NCBI RefSeq assembly: GCF_024323335.1
Contig: NC_066579.1
Coordinates: forward strand, 4,913,001 to 4,977,000
DNA: 64,000 nt
Origin: Lathyrus oleraceus
Taxonomy: Eukaryota; Streptophyta; Magnoliopsida; Fabales; Fabaceae
Direction of reading: 5' to 3'
Part shown: piece after piece, positions 33,304-45,041 of the stretch
Layout of the letters: each line of letters begins with the position of its first letter
How positions within the stretch are numbered: position 1 is the first letter of the stretch
Made by a program: the position numbers and the translations under genes
The notes under the pieces: generated by a model
What the model saw: only the letters and a program-made list of their open reading frames with translations
Told to the model about the DNA's origin: nothing
Databases searched by the model: none

Positions 33304-34925
33304 TGATTGGGCTGGAAGTGCTGATGATAGGAAAAGCACATCAGGAGGATGTTTCTTCTTGGGGAATAATCTAATATCATGGTTTAGTAAGAAGCAAAAT
33401 TGTGTTTCTCTGTCTACTATTGAAGCTAAATACATAGCAGCTGGAAGTAGTTGTTCTCAACTGGTGTGGATGAAACAAATGCTAACTGAATACAATGTCA
33501 CACAAGATGTCATGACATGGAATTCTTTGAAATTTTCCAACACTTGGTCTTTAGTCACCAAGGCATAAACCCATAGTTTCCGCAATCATAAATGAAGGCA
33601 AAAAATAAAGTGCACCACTAAAGGATTTTACCTTTAATGGACCACAAACATCATAATGTACAAATTGAAGCAACTTTGACTTCCTTGAGGGAGGATGCCT
33701 CTTGAAATATACTCTAGTCTGTTTACCATCCATACAATGAGAACACTTCTCTAAATCTACAATCTTTAATCCAGGAAGATCATCCTTTTTGGCCAAAACA
33801 GTAATCCCCTTTTCACTAATATGACTAAGTGTTCGGTGCTACAAAGATGCTTCCATGTCAATAGCATTCACATTGTCCCTAGCAGCCAAAGCTTTTGTCT
33901 AATACAGTTTAGAAATCATTTCACTCTAGCTACAACCAAGTTACCTTTGTTGAGTTTTCAATTTCCAGAACCAAAGTGATTATCATAACCACAATCATCT
34001 AGCATATGCATAAAGATCAAATTAAAGTGGACATCTGGAGCATGTTTGACACCACCAAACAACAATTGCATTCCCATGTTTTTTTGAAATCTTGGTATCC
34101 GTCCTTGTGGCCGACTAATCCAAGAAGACTAATCCTACCGTCCACTAGCGGGGGTAGCGTTTAAAGCCAGAGAAAAGCTCTGTATGAACTGGCCCAACAC
34201 AAGGATTGATTGCACCTAGCAAGATTCGAACTTGAGGCCTTTATAGAAGCACACTCTTAAGACCAAGCCTCCACAACTAGGCCAACCCTTAGGGTTGATT
34301 GGATTCCCATGTTGGCTTGCAAGAAAACATCACCAACACCAATTACCATAGATACACCATCATTACCCATCTTTAACACTCCAAAATCACCAGAAGTATA
34401 AGATGTGAAGAAATCATTCCTTGGTGTAACATGAAATGTAGCACCACTATCAACTATCCATTTTCTCTCGTCCGATACAAGATTAACAAACTCATGATCG
34501 CGGAGAATCAAAAGATCATCACTAGTAGCAGTAGAAACACAACCATCATCATGATCTTCATGGTCTTTTTGTTTAGAATTACCCTTCTTTCCTTTGTTAT
34601 CTCTTTTTTCCACTGATAGAAATACTTATGTGTGTGTCGTGTTTTGTGACAATAATGACACTCCAGATTCTTGTATCGCAGCTTGGACTAGCTTTTGTTA
34701 TTCTCTCTACCACCATTCGGTTCCTTTTTATGACTTCTCCTCCTATTTTCAGTGACAAGTACCTCGGGTTGAGATGAAGAACCTTGTGCCTTCCTTCTCA
34801 TCTCATCATTAAGAATGCCACCCTTAGTCGTTTATAAAGAAACAACACCCCTAAGAGTAGAAGTTGTGATAGAAACCTGAAACACATCCCAAGACTCAAG
34901 TAAACATAGAAATAGAAATAGATGC
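33304..34925. repeat. Array unit 2
   Basis: Same composition. A run of 6 A near 33600. Carries the core variants GKQTRVYF and DHDDGCVS. Confidence 0.93.
34081..34297 (-). mobile_element. SINE copy in unit 2
   Basis: Passive copy of the unit 1 SINE carried by array duplication, with the same flanking repeats. Confidence 0.83.
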
Positions 34926-36548
34926 TGATTGGGCTGGAAGTGCTGATGATAGGAAAAGCACATCAGGAGGATGTTTCTTCTTGGGGAATAATCTAATATC
35001 ATGGTTTAGTAAGAAGCAAAATTGTGTTTCTTTGTCTACTATTGAAGCTAAATACATAGCAGCTGGAAGTAGTTGTTCTCAACTGGTGTGGATGAAACAA
35101 ATGCTAACTGAATACAATGTCACACAAGATGTCATGACATGGAATTCTTTGAAATTTTCCAACACTTGGTCTTTAGTCACCAAGGCATAAACCCATAGTT
35201 TCCGCAATCATAAATGAAGGCAAAAAAATAAAGTGCACCACTAAAGGATTTTACCTTTAATGGACCACAAACATCATAATGTACAAATTGAAGCAACTTT
35301 GACTTCCTTGAGGGAGGATGCCTCTTGAAATATACTCTAGTCTGTTTACCATCCATACAATGAGAACACTTCTCTAAATCTACAATCTTTAATCCAGGAA
35401 GATCATCCTTTTTGGCCAAAACAGTAATCCCCTTTTCACTAATATGACTAAGTGTTCGGTGCTACAAAGATGCTTCCATGTCAATAGCATTCACATTGTC
35501 CCTAGCAGCCAAAGCTTTTGTCTAATACAGTTTAGAAATCACTTCACTCTAGCTACAACCAAGTTACCTTTGTTGAGTTTTCAATTTCCAGAACCAAAGT
35601 GATTATCATAACCACAATCATCTAGCATATGCATAAAGATCAAATTAAAGTGGACATCTGGAGCATGTTTGACACCACCAAGCAACAATTGCATTCCCAT
35701 GTTTTTTTGAAATCTTGGTATCCGTCCTTGTGGCCGACTAATCCAAGAAGACTAATCCTACCGTCCACTAGCGGGGGTAGCGTTTAAAGCTAGAGAAAAG
35801 CTCTGTATGAACTGGCCCAACACAAGGATTGATTGCACCTAGCAAGATTCGAACTTGAGGCCTTTATAGAAGCACACTCTTAAGACCAAGCCTCCACAAC
35901 TAGGCCAACCCTTAGGGTTGATTGGATTCCCATGTTGGCTTGCAAGAAAACATCACCAACACCAATTACCATAGATACACCATCATTACCCATCTTTAAC
36001 ACTCCAAAATCACCAGAAGTATAAGATGTGAAGAAATCATTCCTTGGTGTAACATGAAATGTAGCACCACTATCAACTATCCATTTTCTCTCGTCCGATA
36101 CAAGATTAACAAACTCATGATCGCGGAGAATCAAAAGATCATCACTAGTAGCAGTAGAAACACAACCATCATCATGATCTTCATGGTCTTTTTGTTTAGA
36201 ATTACCCTTCTTTCCTTTGTTATCTCTTTTTTCCACTGATAGAAATACTTATGTGTGTGTCGTGTTTTGTGACAATAATGACACTCCAGATTCTTGTATC
36301 GCGGCTTGGACTAGCTTTTGTTATTCTCTCTACCACCATTCGGTTCCTTTTTATGACTTCTCCTCCTATTTTCAGTGACAAGTACCTCGGGTTGAGATGA
36401 AGAACCTTGTGCCTTCCTTCTCATCTCATCATTAAGAATGCCACCCTTAGTCGTTTATAAAGAAACAACACCCCTAAGAGTAGAACTTGTGATAGAAACC
36501 TGAAACACATCCCAAGACTCAAGTAAACATAGAAATAGAAATAGATGC
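34926..36548. repeat. Array unit 3
   Basis: Same composition. Run of 7 A. Core variants Gln and Gly as in units 2, 4 and 5. The GTAGAACTTGTG variant near 36484 is shared with units 4-6. Confidence 0.93.
35704..35920 (-). mobile_element. SINE copy in unit 3
   Basis: Passive copy carried by array duplication, with the same flanking repeats. Confidence 0.83.
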
Positions 36549-38169
36549 TGATTGGGCTGGAAGTGCTGATGATAGGAAAAGCACATCAGGAGGATGTTTC
36601 TTCTTGGGGAATAATCTAATATCATGGTTTAGTAAGAAGCAAAATTGTGTTTCTCTGTCTACTATTGAAGCTAAATACATAGCAGCTGGAAGTAGTTGTT
36701 CTCAACTTGTGTGGATGAAACAAATGCTAACTGAATACAATGTCACACAAGATGTCATGACATGGAATTCTTTGAAATTTTCCAACACTTGGTCTTTAGT
36801 CACCAAGGCATAAACCCATAGTTTCCGCAATCATAAATGAAGGCAAAAATAAAGTGCACCACTAAAGGATTTTACCTTTAATGGACCACAAACATCATAA
36901 TGTACAAATTGAAGCAACTTTGACTTCCTTGAGGGAGGATGCCTCTTGAAATATACTCTAGTCTGTTTACCATCCATACAATGAGAACACTTCTCTAAAT
37001 CTACAATCTTTAATCCAGGAAGATCATCCTTTTTGGCCAAAACAGTAATCCCCTTTTCACTAATATGACTAAGTGTTCGGTGCTACAAAGATGCTTCCAT
37101 GTCAATAGCATTCACATTGTCCCTAGCAGCCAAAGCTTTTGTCTAATACAGTTTAGAAATCACTTCACTCTAGCTACAACCAAGTTACCTTTGTTGAGTT
37201 TTCAATTTCCAGAACCAAAGTGATTATCATAACCACAATCATCTAGCATATGCATAAAGATCAAATTAAAGTGGACATCTGGAGCATGTTTGACACCACC
37301 AAGCAACAATTGCATTCCCATGTTTTTTTGAAATCTTGGTATCCGTCCTTGTGGCCGACTAATCCAAGAAGACTAATCCTACCGTCCACTAGCGGGGGTA
37401 GCGTTTAAAGCCAGAGAAAAGCTCTGTATGAACTGGCCCAACACAAGGATTGATTGCACCTAGCAAGATTCGAACTTGAGGCCTTTATAGAAGCACACTC
37501 TTAAGACCAAGCCTCCACAACTAGGCCAACCCTTAGGGTTGATTGGATTCCCATGTTGGCTTGCAAGAAAACATCACCAACACCAATTACCATAGATACA
37601 CCATCATTACCCATCTTTAACACTCCAAAATCACCAGAAGTATAAGATGTGAAGAAATCATTCCTTGGTGTAACATGAAATGTAGCACCACTATCAACTA
37701 TCCATTTTCTCTCGTCCGATACAAGATTAACAAACTCATGATCGCGGAGAATCAAAAGATCATCACTAGTAGCAGTAGAAACACAACCATCATCATGATC
37801 TTCATGGTCTTTTTGTTTAGAATTACCCTTCTTTCCTTTGTTATCTCTTTTTTCCACTGATAGAAATACTTATGTGTGTGTCGTGTTTTGTGACAATAAT
37901 GACACTCCAGATTCTTGTATCGCGGCTTGGACTAGCTTTTGTTATTCTCTCTACCACCATTCGGTTCCTTTTTATGACTTCTCCTCCTATTTTCAGTGAC
38001 AAGTACCTCGGGTTGAGATGAAGAACCTTGTGCCTTCCTTCTCATCTCATCATTAAGAATGCCACCCTTAGTCGTTTATAAAGAAACAACACCCCTAAGA
38101 GTAGAACTTGTGATAGAAACCTGAAACACATCCCAAGACTCAAGTAAACATAGAAATAGAAATAGATGC
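36549..38169. repeat. Array unit 4
   Basis: Same composition. Run of 5 A, the shortest unit. Shares CTCAACTTGTGTGG in the RNase H piece with unit 5 only. Confidence 0.93.
37325..37541 (-). mobile_element. SINE copy in unit 4
   Basis: Passive copy carried by array duplication, with the same flanking repeats. Confidence 0.83.
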
Positions 38170-39791
38170 TGATTGGGCTGGAAGTGCTGATGATAGGAAA
38201 AGCACATCAGGAGGATGTTTCTTCTTGGGGAATAATCTAATATCATGGTTTAGTAAGAAGCAAAATTGTGTTTCTCTGTCTACTATTGAAGCTAAATACA
38301 TAGCAGCTGGAAGTAGTTGTTCTCAACTTGTGTGGATGAAACAAATGCTAACTGAATACAATGTCACACAAGATGTCATGACATGGAATTCTTTGAAATT
38401 TTCCAACACTTGGTCTTTAGTCACCAAGGCATAAACCCATAGTTTCCGCAATCATAAATGAAGGCAAAAAATAAAGTGCACCACTAAAGGATTTTACCTT
38501 TAATGGACCACAAACATCATAATGTACAAATTGAAGCAACTTTGACTTCCTTGAGGGAGGATGCCTCTTGAAATATACTCTAGTCTGTTTACCATCCATA
38601 CAATGAGAACACTTCTCTAAATCTACAATCTTTAATCCAGGAAGATCATCCTTTTTGGCCAAAACAGTAATCCCCTTTTCACTAATATGACTAAGTGTTC
38701 GGTGCTACAAAGATGCTTCCATGTCAATAGCATTCACATTGTCCCTAGCAGCCAAAGCTTTTGTCTAATACAGTTTAGAAATCACTTCACTCTAGCTACA
38801 ACCAAGTTACCTTTGTTGAGTTTTCAATTTCCAGAACCAAAGTGATTATCATAACCACAATCATCTAGCATATGCATAAAGATCAAATTAAAGTGGACAT
38901 CTGGAGCATGTTTGACACCACCAAGCAACAATTGCATTCCCATGTTTTTTTGAAATCTTGGTATCCGTCCTTGTGGCCGACTAATCCAAGAAGACTAATC
39001 CTACCGTCCACTAGCGGGGGTAGCGTTTAAAGCCAGAGAAAAGCTCTGTATGAACTGGCCCAACACAAGGATTGATTGCACCTAGCAAGATTCGAACTTG
39101 AGGCCTTTATAGAAGCACACTCTTAAGACCAAGCCTCCACAACTAGGCCAACCCTTAGGGTTGATTGGATTCCCATGTTGGCTTGCAAGAAAACATCACC
39201 AACACCAATTACCATAGATACACCATCATTACCCATCTTTAACACTCCAAAATCACCAGAAGTATAAGATGTGAAGAAATCATTCCTTGGTGTAACATGA
39301 AATGTAGCACCACTATCAACTATCCATTTTCTCTCGTCCGATACAAGATTAACAAACTCATGATCGCGGAGAATCAAAAGATCATCACTAGTAGCAGTAG
39401 AAACACAACCATCATCATGATCTTCATGGTCTTTTTGTTTAGAATTACCCTTCTTTCCTTTGTTATCTCTTTTTTCCACTGATAGAAATACTTATGTGTG
39501 TGTCGTGTTTTGTGACAATAATGACACTCCAGATTCTTGTATCGCGGCTTGGACTAGCTTTTGTTATTCTCTCTACCACCATTCGGTTCCTTTTTATGAC
39601 TTCTCCTCCTATTTTCAGTGACAAGTACCTCGGGTTGAGATGAAGAACCTTGTGCCTTCCTTCTCATCTCATCATTAAGAATGCCACCCTTAGTCGTTTA
39701 TAAAGAAACAACACCCCTAAGAGTAGAACTTGTGATAGAAACCTGAAACACATCCCAAGACTCAAGTAAACATAGAAATAGAAATAGATGC
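38170..39791. repeat. Array unit 5
   Basis: Same composition. Run of 6 A. Nearly identical to unit 4. Confidence 0.93.
38947..39163 (-). mobile_element. SINE copy in unit 5
   Basis: Passive copy carried by array duplication, with the same flanking repeats. Confidence 0.83.
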
Positions 39792-41409
39792 TGATTGGGC
39801 TGGAAGTGTTGATGATAGGAAAAGCACATCAGGAGGATGTTTCTTCTTGGGGAATAATCTAATATCATGGTTTAGTAAGAAGCAAAATTGTGTTTCTCTG
39901 TCTACTATTGAAGCTAAATACATAGCAGCTGGAAGTAGTTGTTCTCAACTGGTGTGGATGAAACAAATGCTAACTGAATACAATGTCACACAAGATGTCA
40001 TGACATGGAATTCTTTGAAATTTTCCAACACTTGGTCTTTAGTCACCAAGGCATAAACCCATAGTTTCCGCAATCATAAATGAAGGCAAAAAATAAAGTG
40101 CACCACTAAAGGATTTTACCTTTAATGGACCACAAACATCATAATGTACAAATTGAAGCAACTTTGACTTCCTTGAGGGAGGATGCCTCTTGAAATATAC
40201 TCTAGTGTGTTTACCATCCATACAATGAGAACACTTCTCTAAATCTACAATCTTTAATCCAGGAAGATCATCCTTTTTGGCCAAAACAGTAATCCCCTTT
40301 TCACTAATATGACTAAGTGTTCGGTGCTACAAAGATGCTTCCATGTCAATAGCATTCACATTGTCCCTAGCAGCCAAAGCTTTTGTCTAATACAGTTTAG
40401 AAATCATTTCACTCTAGCTACAACCAAGTTACCTTTGTTGAGTTTTCAATTTCCAGAACCAAAGTGATTATCATAACCACAATCATCTAGCATATGCATA
40501 AAGATCAAATTAAAGTGGACATCTGGAGCATGTTTGACACCACCAAGCAACAATTGCATTCCCATGTTTTTTTGAAATCTTGGTATCCGTCCTTGTGGCC
40601 GACTAATCCAAGAAGACTAATCCTACCGTCCACTAGCGGGGGTAGCGTTTAAAGCCAGAGAAAAGCTCTGTATGAACTGGCCCAACACAAGGATTGATTG
40701 CACCTAGCAAGATTCGAACTTGAGGCCTTTATAGAAGCACACTCTTAAGACCAAGCCTCCACTACTAGGCCAACCCTTAGGGTTGATTGGATTCCCATGT
40801 TGGCTTGCAAGAAAACATCACCAACACCAATTACCATAGATACACCATCATTACCCATCTTTAACACTCCAAAATCACCAGAAGTATAAGATGTGAAGAA
40901 ATCATTCCTTGGTGTAACATGAAATGTAGCACCACTATCAACTATCCATTTTCTCTCATCCGATACAAGATTAACAAACTCATGATCGCGGAGAATCAAA
41001 AGATCATCACTAGTAGCAGTAGAAACACAATCATCATCATGATCTTCATGGTCTTTTTGTTTAGAATTACCCTTCTTTCCTTTGTTATCTCTTTTTTCCA
41101 CTGATAGAAATACTTATGTGTGTGTCATGTTTTGTGACAATAATGACACTCCAGATTCTTGTATCGCGGCTTGGACTAGCTTTTGTTATTCTCTCTACCA
41201 CCATTCGGTTCCTTTTTATGACTTCTCCTCCTATTTTCAGTGACAAGTACCTCGGGTTGAGATGAAGAACCTTGTGCCTTCCTTCTCATCTCATCATTAA
41301 GAATGCCACCCTTAGTCGTTTATAAAGAAACAACACCCCTAAGAGTAGAACTTGTGATAGAAACCTGAAACACATCCCAAGACTCAAGTAAACATAGAAA
41401 TAGAAATAG
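39792..41409. repeat. Array unit 6 (ends in native copia gag)
   Basis: Same composition. It carries GKHTRVYF and DHDDDCVS like unit 1, and its right edge continues into unduplicated gag of the same copia element at 41410, where the other units switch back to RNase H. Confidence 0.93.
40569..40785 (-). mobile_element. SINE copy in unit 6
   Basis: Passive copy carried by array duplication, with the same flanking repeats. Confidence 0.83.
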
Positions 41410-41842
41410 TCCCAAAAGTTCATCATAAATTTGATATTCATTCCTGACATCTGATCAAGGAGCCCTTGAAATTCACTCAAGTGATCTGAAATAGAAGTCC
41501 CCTTCTTATACTTCAAACTTATAAAGCTACTCACAAGAACAATTTATTATTCCCTGATTTAGATGCATAGAAGGACTATATCTTCTCCCACAAAGTTTTT
41601 GCATGTGTCTCATTAGCAATATGATTATAAACATCATCTTCTACATATTATCGAATAAAACCACATACATGTTTATGTTCAAACTTCCATTCTTCATCAG
41701 ACACAGAATCCGGCTTTGCGGAACTAAAAGTCGGTAAATGCAATTTCTTCACAAATAGTAAGTCTTTCATATTTCCCTTCCATAAATGGTAGTTAGAACT
41801 ATTCAATAATAACATATTCATATTTGTATCTGACTCCATCAT
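41410..41842 (-). pseudogene. gag: Gag N-terminal part of the second copia element
   Basis: Minus strand, from ATG at 41842 (MMESDTNMNMLLLNSSNYHLW). It includes LWKGNMKDLLFVKKL and ISDHLSEFQGLLDQMSGM, the copia UBN2-type gag. The sequence then runs unbroken into unit 6 of the array, which supplies the gag knuckle and protease. Stops near 41646 and 41537 and a frame change near 41410 break it. This is the unduplicated right anchor of the array. Confidence 0.78.
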
Positions 41843-41866
41843 TCAAACAAGTAAAATAGCCCTTAA

Positions 41867-41884
41867 CCAAGAGCCCTGATGGCA
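41867..41884 (-). other. Degenerate primer-binding site
   Basis: Minus strand TGCCATCAGGGCTCTTGG lies upstream of gag and resembles the plant copia site TGGTATCAGAGC with several transitions. Placement fits; sequence is decayed. Confidence 0.5.
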
Positions 41885-42490
41885 CTCTGATGGGAAATTA
41901 AGATACAATAGCATACCAATACGCAGCGGATATAAAATTCCCCAGACTTGTTGGAACCTTGAGAATCAACAACAAATATAAGATGACAAATCGAAAAAAA
42001 GAAAGGCATAAGAGAAAACTAATATTTCTAATGTCGAAAACCCCTCAATATGAGAGTAAAGAACATGAGTCATCCTGACCAAATAAATAACTCCACTATA
42101 GTTAATTAAGGGTATAAGAGAGTCTTAAAGTGATTCACAAACTAGTGCTAACAACCGTAAATCACAAAATAAATTAGCTTACAAATAAGAATTAAAAAGC
42201 TGAAAAATTTCCCAAATCTGTAACTTTAGTGCGAAGTAGATAACTTTCACCTCAGCATTGTTTTGAAATTCTGAATGATCAAAAGTTAGATACATGTGTT
42301 ACGAACCTGCCCTTCAAACTTGAGCTTGATTCGACGGTTAAGGAATCGGAGATCGTTGATTTAGTGAGGCTGCTTGTAGAAAAATGAAAATGAATTTCTC
42401 TCCCCTTTTCTCTCTCTCTTTTGAATCCTTACTTCCTTTCTATCTCTCTCAACCCTAAATTGATCATCTCCACTTAAGTAAGTGAGATAA
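41885..42490 (-). mobile_element. 5' LTR/leader of the second copia element (boundary uncertain)
   Basis: Non-coding sequence upstream of gag on the minus strand, ending beside the primer site. It is rich in pyrimidine tracts (42390-42450 on plus) and has the general look of a Tork-like copia LTR. I cannot fix the outer end: no second LTR copy exists in the window to compare. Confidence 0.45.
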
Positions 42491-42767
42491 ATGGACTAAT
42501 CGTATTTGAGCCTTTCTCTACATGGAAGGGAGCCCAAACACAACCATCGTGTTGTCGCCGCCGTTTGGCGTGACCCGCCGTCCAACTTGGCTAACCGTCG
42601 CGGCGCGACCCATTTGCTGTTGCCCGCCGCCGGAGCACGACACAAATTCCCTGGGAGCCACCTCGATAACCATCGGACAACTGTGCTCGCTAAGATCGCC
42701 GACTTCCGTCTCCCCCATAGTCGATTTTTCGACTTTTCCAAAAAAATCCAATTTGTCAAAAAAAAAG
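42491..42767. other. GC-rich island of unknown origin
   Basis: About 200 bp (42540-42715) are markedly richer in G and C than all surroundings, with GCCGCC/GGCGGCG phrases. Frames are open on both strands, which GC-rich DNA gives by chance; none resembles a known family. It lies between the copia leader and the chromovirus LTR. It could be the outer part of the copia LTR or a captured exon fragment. Confidence 0.4.
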
Positions 42768-43839
42768 TGATTTTTCCAATTTTGAAGTTTATGCCAAAAA
42801 GTGATTCTTTGTAAAATAATAAAAATGAGAGTTTCTTTGTAATTGGGAAAATTCTAAGTTAATCGACTAAGAAAAATGTTTTAGGGAAACATAACATTTA
42901 ATATCACACATTTGGGAAATCAAACGACCCCAACAAAGTCGTTTGAAAACCTGTTTGGAAAATTTTAAAATAACAGAAATCAAGTCAAAATCAAGCAACT
43001 CATACAATCAAATCATCATTGATACAAGGTTATGACACACAAATAATTCCTAATAGAGATCTTAGGGGATTTATCTCAAATCCCTTATTAGGGTCTCAGG
43101 GCAAACACGTATAAATTATTCTCAACAAATCACAAGCAAAAAGAGGAAATTACAGAAAATAATTGTACCCTTTAGTGTTGATAGGAGGCTAAGGAACTCT
43201 CACTGTCATGCAATACCTAAAATCACCCATCAGTAGACACCCCCCCCCCCCCCCCCCCCCCCCCCCCTTACCTTAGATTTGCAGCAAGGATGGTGACTTC
43301 TCTCTTCAAGCCTAGCTCTTCTTCCCCGAAATTATCTTTGTTCTTTCTGCCTCTTTTCACGTACATTCAAAAAATGTTTTAACCTAGTTTCTACTCACAC
43401 TATAGAATTACAAAAATAGACTTTATTTCTCAAAATCACTCTTTTTGCCAAATTAGTGTCCACTTTTCTCCTTTCACCTCACACGCTCCTCTAATTACAC
43501 AAATTCACTATTCTTTTATTATTCAATTAAACTATTATTTAAATTAAATAAATATTTAAATTAAAAAATATTTAAATTAAATAAATATTCAACTTAAATA
43601 ATTATTTAATCAGGATTATATAACTTTTATTACTTTATCTTATGACCGAATAACTAATATGCTTAATCATCTGTAATAATCCCAATAATATTACTTTAGC
43701 TGCTCTCAGATCTCCTAATCCTAGTAATTAGTAAATTGCATAAATACTCGTACATTTTAAAAATATCAAAATTCACATATAATGAATAAATCACGCGAAC
43801 AAAGAGTAAATTGCTCTAATTATAAGTTGGGGTGTTACA
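42768..43839 (-). mobile_element. Chromovirus-like LTR (second copy)
   Basis: Minus strand, opens TGTAACACCCCAACTTATAA at 43839 and ends GGAAAAATCA at 42768, 1072 bp, matching 22834-23894. No primer-binding site follows and the flanking 5-mers (AAAAG, ATTTG) do not match, so it may be a truncated 5' LTR of the same old element or an independent solo LTR. It contains a 28-nt C tract at 43240-43267. Confidence 0.75.
43240..43267 (+). repeat. Homopolymer C tract (28 nt)
   Basis: Run of C inside the chromovirus LTR; the sister LTR has ordinary mixed sequence (TAATCCTCTACC) at the same place near 23315. Confidence 0.85.
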
Positions 43840-44330
43840 ATTTGCACATTGTATTTTATGGTCATTTAAGTATCCATATCTAATATTCGTATTTTTAGTA
43901 AAAATAAATCGATTAATTATAAAATATTGTATTATTTTAAATTTTAAAAAAATTAAAAAAAATTATTTTTAAATTAAAAAATACTCAAAAATTCATATTA
44001 AAATATGTAATAATTTAATAGTGATGATTTTTTTTAAATGGATATATATATATATATATATTTTTATTTAATAATATAAATTAAAATATATAAATATATA
44101 TTAGTGAATACTAAGGTATTATAGCATCCATAGTCATACTTTCTTACTTTAGTAGGCAGTTACTTATACTCATGTTTGTATTTATTTTTAGGTTTTTATT
44201 CTAATTTTTAATGAACAAATTGATTAAAAGTATAAGGATACTCAATTCAAGAACAATACACAAAAACAACAATCAACCCACTAAACAGACTGATCAATGT
44301 AACATAAATGATTAGAAAGCCACATATTTC
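43840..44330. other. AT-rich spacer with a short (TA) run
   Basis: No gene or domain seen. A TA dinucleotide run lies at about 44042-44061. Sequence is very AT-rich. Confidence 0.6.
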
Positions 44331-45041
44331 ACTCTAAATTAGCCCCTCCTTTGAAGAAAAGAGAAACCAGACCCAAAACAACGAATAGATTAAACAAAAA
44401 ATTTCCTCTACATTCCCAAGCTTTCCATTAAAAACAACTTTTTTTCTAGAAAGCCTCGCAGACCAAGAGACCACTTGCCACACAACATAGTGAAATTTGT
44501 TATAGATAGAACCGCACAACCACACACGAATCTATGACACATAAGGATGATCCAGATTTGTAACATCAAGCTCCTTAAGACCCAACCAGAGATGACGCAT
44601 CGTCTCTACAACACAAGAATAAAAATGAAAAACAAATTGTTATACACTATACCAAACACACCTCTATTCACACGCTGATCTCTAATTAGAAACTTATTAT
44701 GCATGGATCTCCAACTAAATAAATTAATCTTTCTTGACACTATGACTTTCCACAAAAGACTCAACTCCTTTAGCAAGCTAACATCCAAGATCAAGTTGAC
44801 ATCACTCAAATCCTGTAATCTTAAACAAATATATTTTACTGAGAAACCTTTAACATTCATTCACCACACAACACGGTCCTCAATATTATGCACAAATTCC
44901 ACCCCCTTCAAAATTTCATTCAGCTCTTGGAGTTGAACTCAACTAACATTAGAAAGAGTAGAACCTTTCAATCCTAAATCTCACTCAACGATTCCCCTGG
45001 TCAATAATTCATGTCTTCCACTTTACCATATAGCCTAGCTG
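44331..45041 (-). pseudogene. L1-type LINE 3' coding relic, part 2
   Basis: Minus-strand translation contains LLWKVIVSRKINLFSWRSMHNKFLIRDQ-like sequence, the zf-RVT-type segment near the C-terminus of plant L1 reverse transcriptases, plus NIEDRVVW and GFSVKY. Frames are short. It is the continuation of the LINE sequence at 46388-46780, separated by a solo LTR. Confidence 0.62.

Larger units (their letters stand above)
31681..41409. repeat. Six-copy tandem array of a chimeric 1.62-kb unit
   Basis: Head-to-tail units start at 31681, 33304, 34926, 36549, 38170 and 39792. Each joins ~214 bp of plus-strand SIRE RNase H to ~1.4 kb of minus-strand sequence from a second copia element (integrase N-part, pre-integrase finger, protease with a SINE inside, and gag knuckle). 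Lengths of 1621-1623 bp are fully explained by a run of 5-7 A. Unit 1 flows in from the native SIRE RNase H on the left; unit 6 flows out into native gag of the second copia on the right (41410). Identity between units looks above 98%. Confidence 0.95.

Noticed and set aside
31681..41409. CRISPR-like or gene-family interpretation of the regular repeats
   Set aside because: Units are 1.6 kb without spacers and consist of retroelement fragments; frames in them are partial pol and gag, not a gene family.
42506..42814. Protein-coding gene in the GC-rich island
   Set aside because: Several frames on both strands are open, no start context, no recognisable domain.
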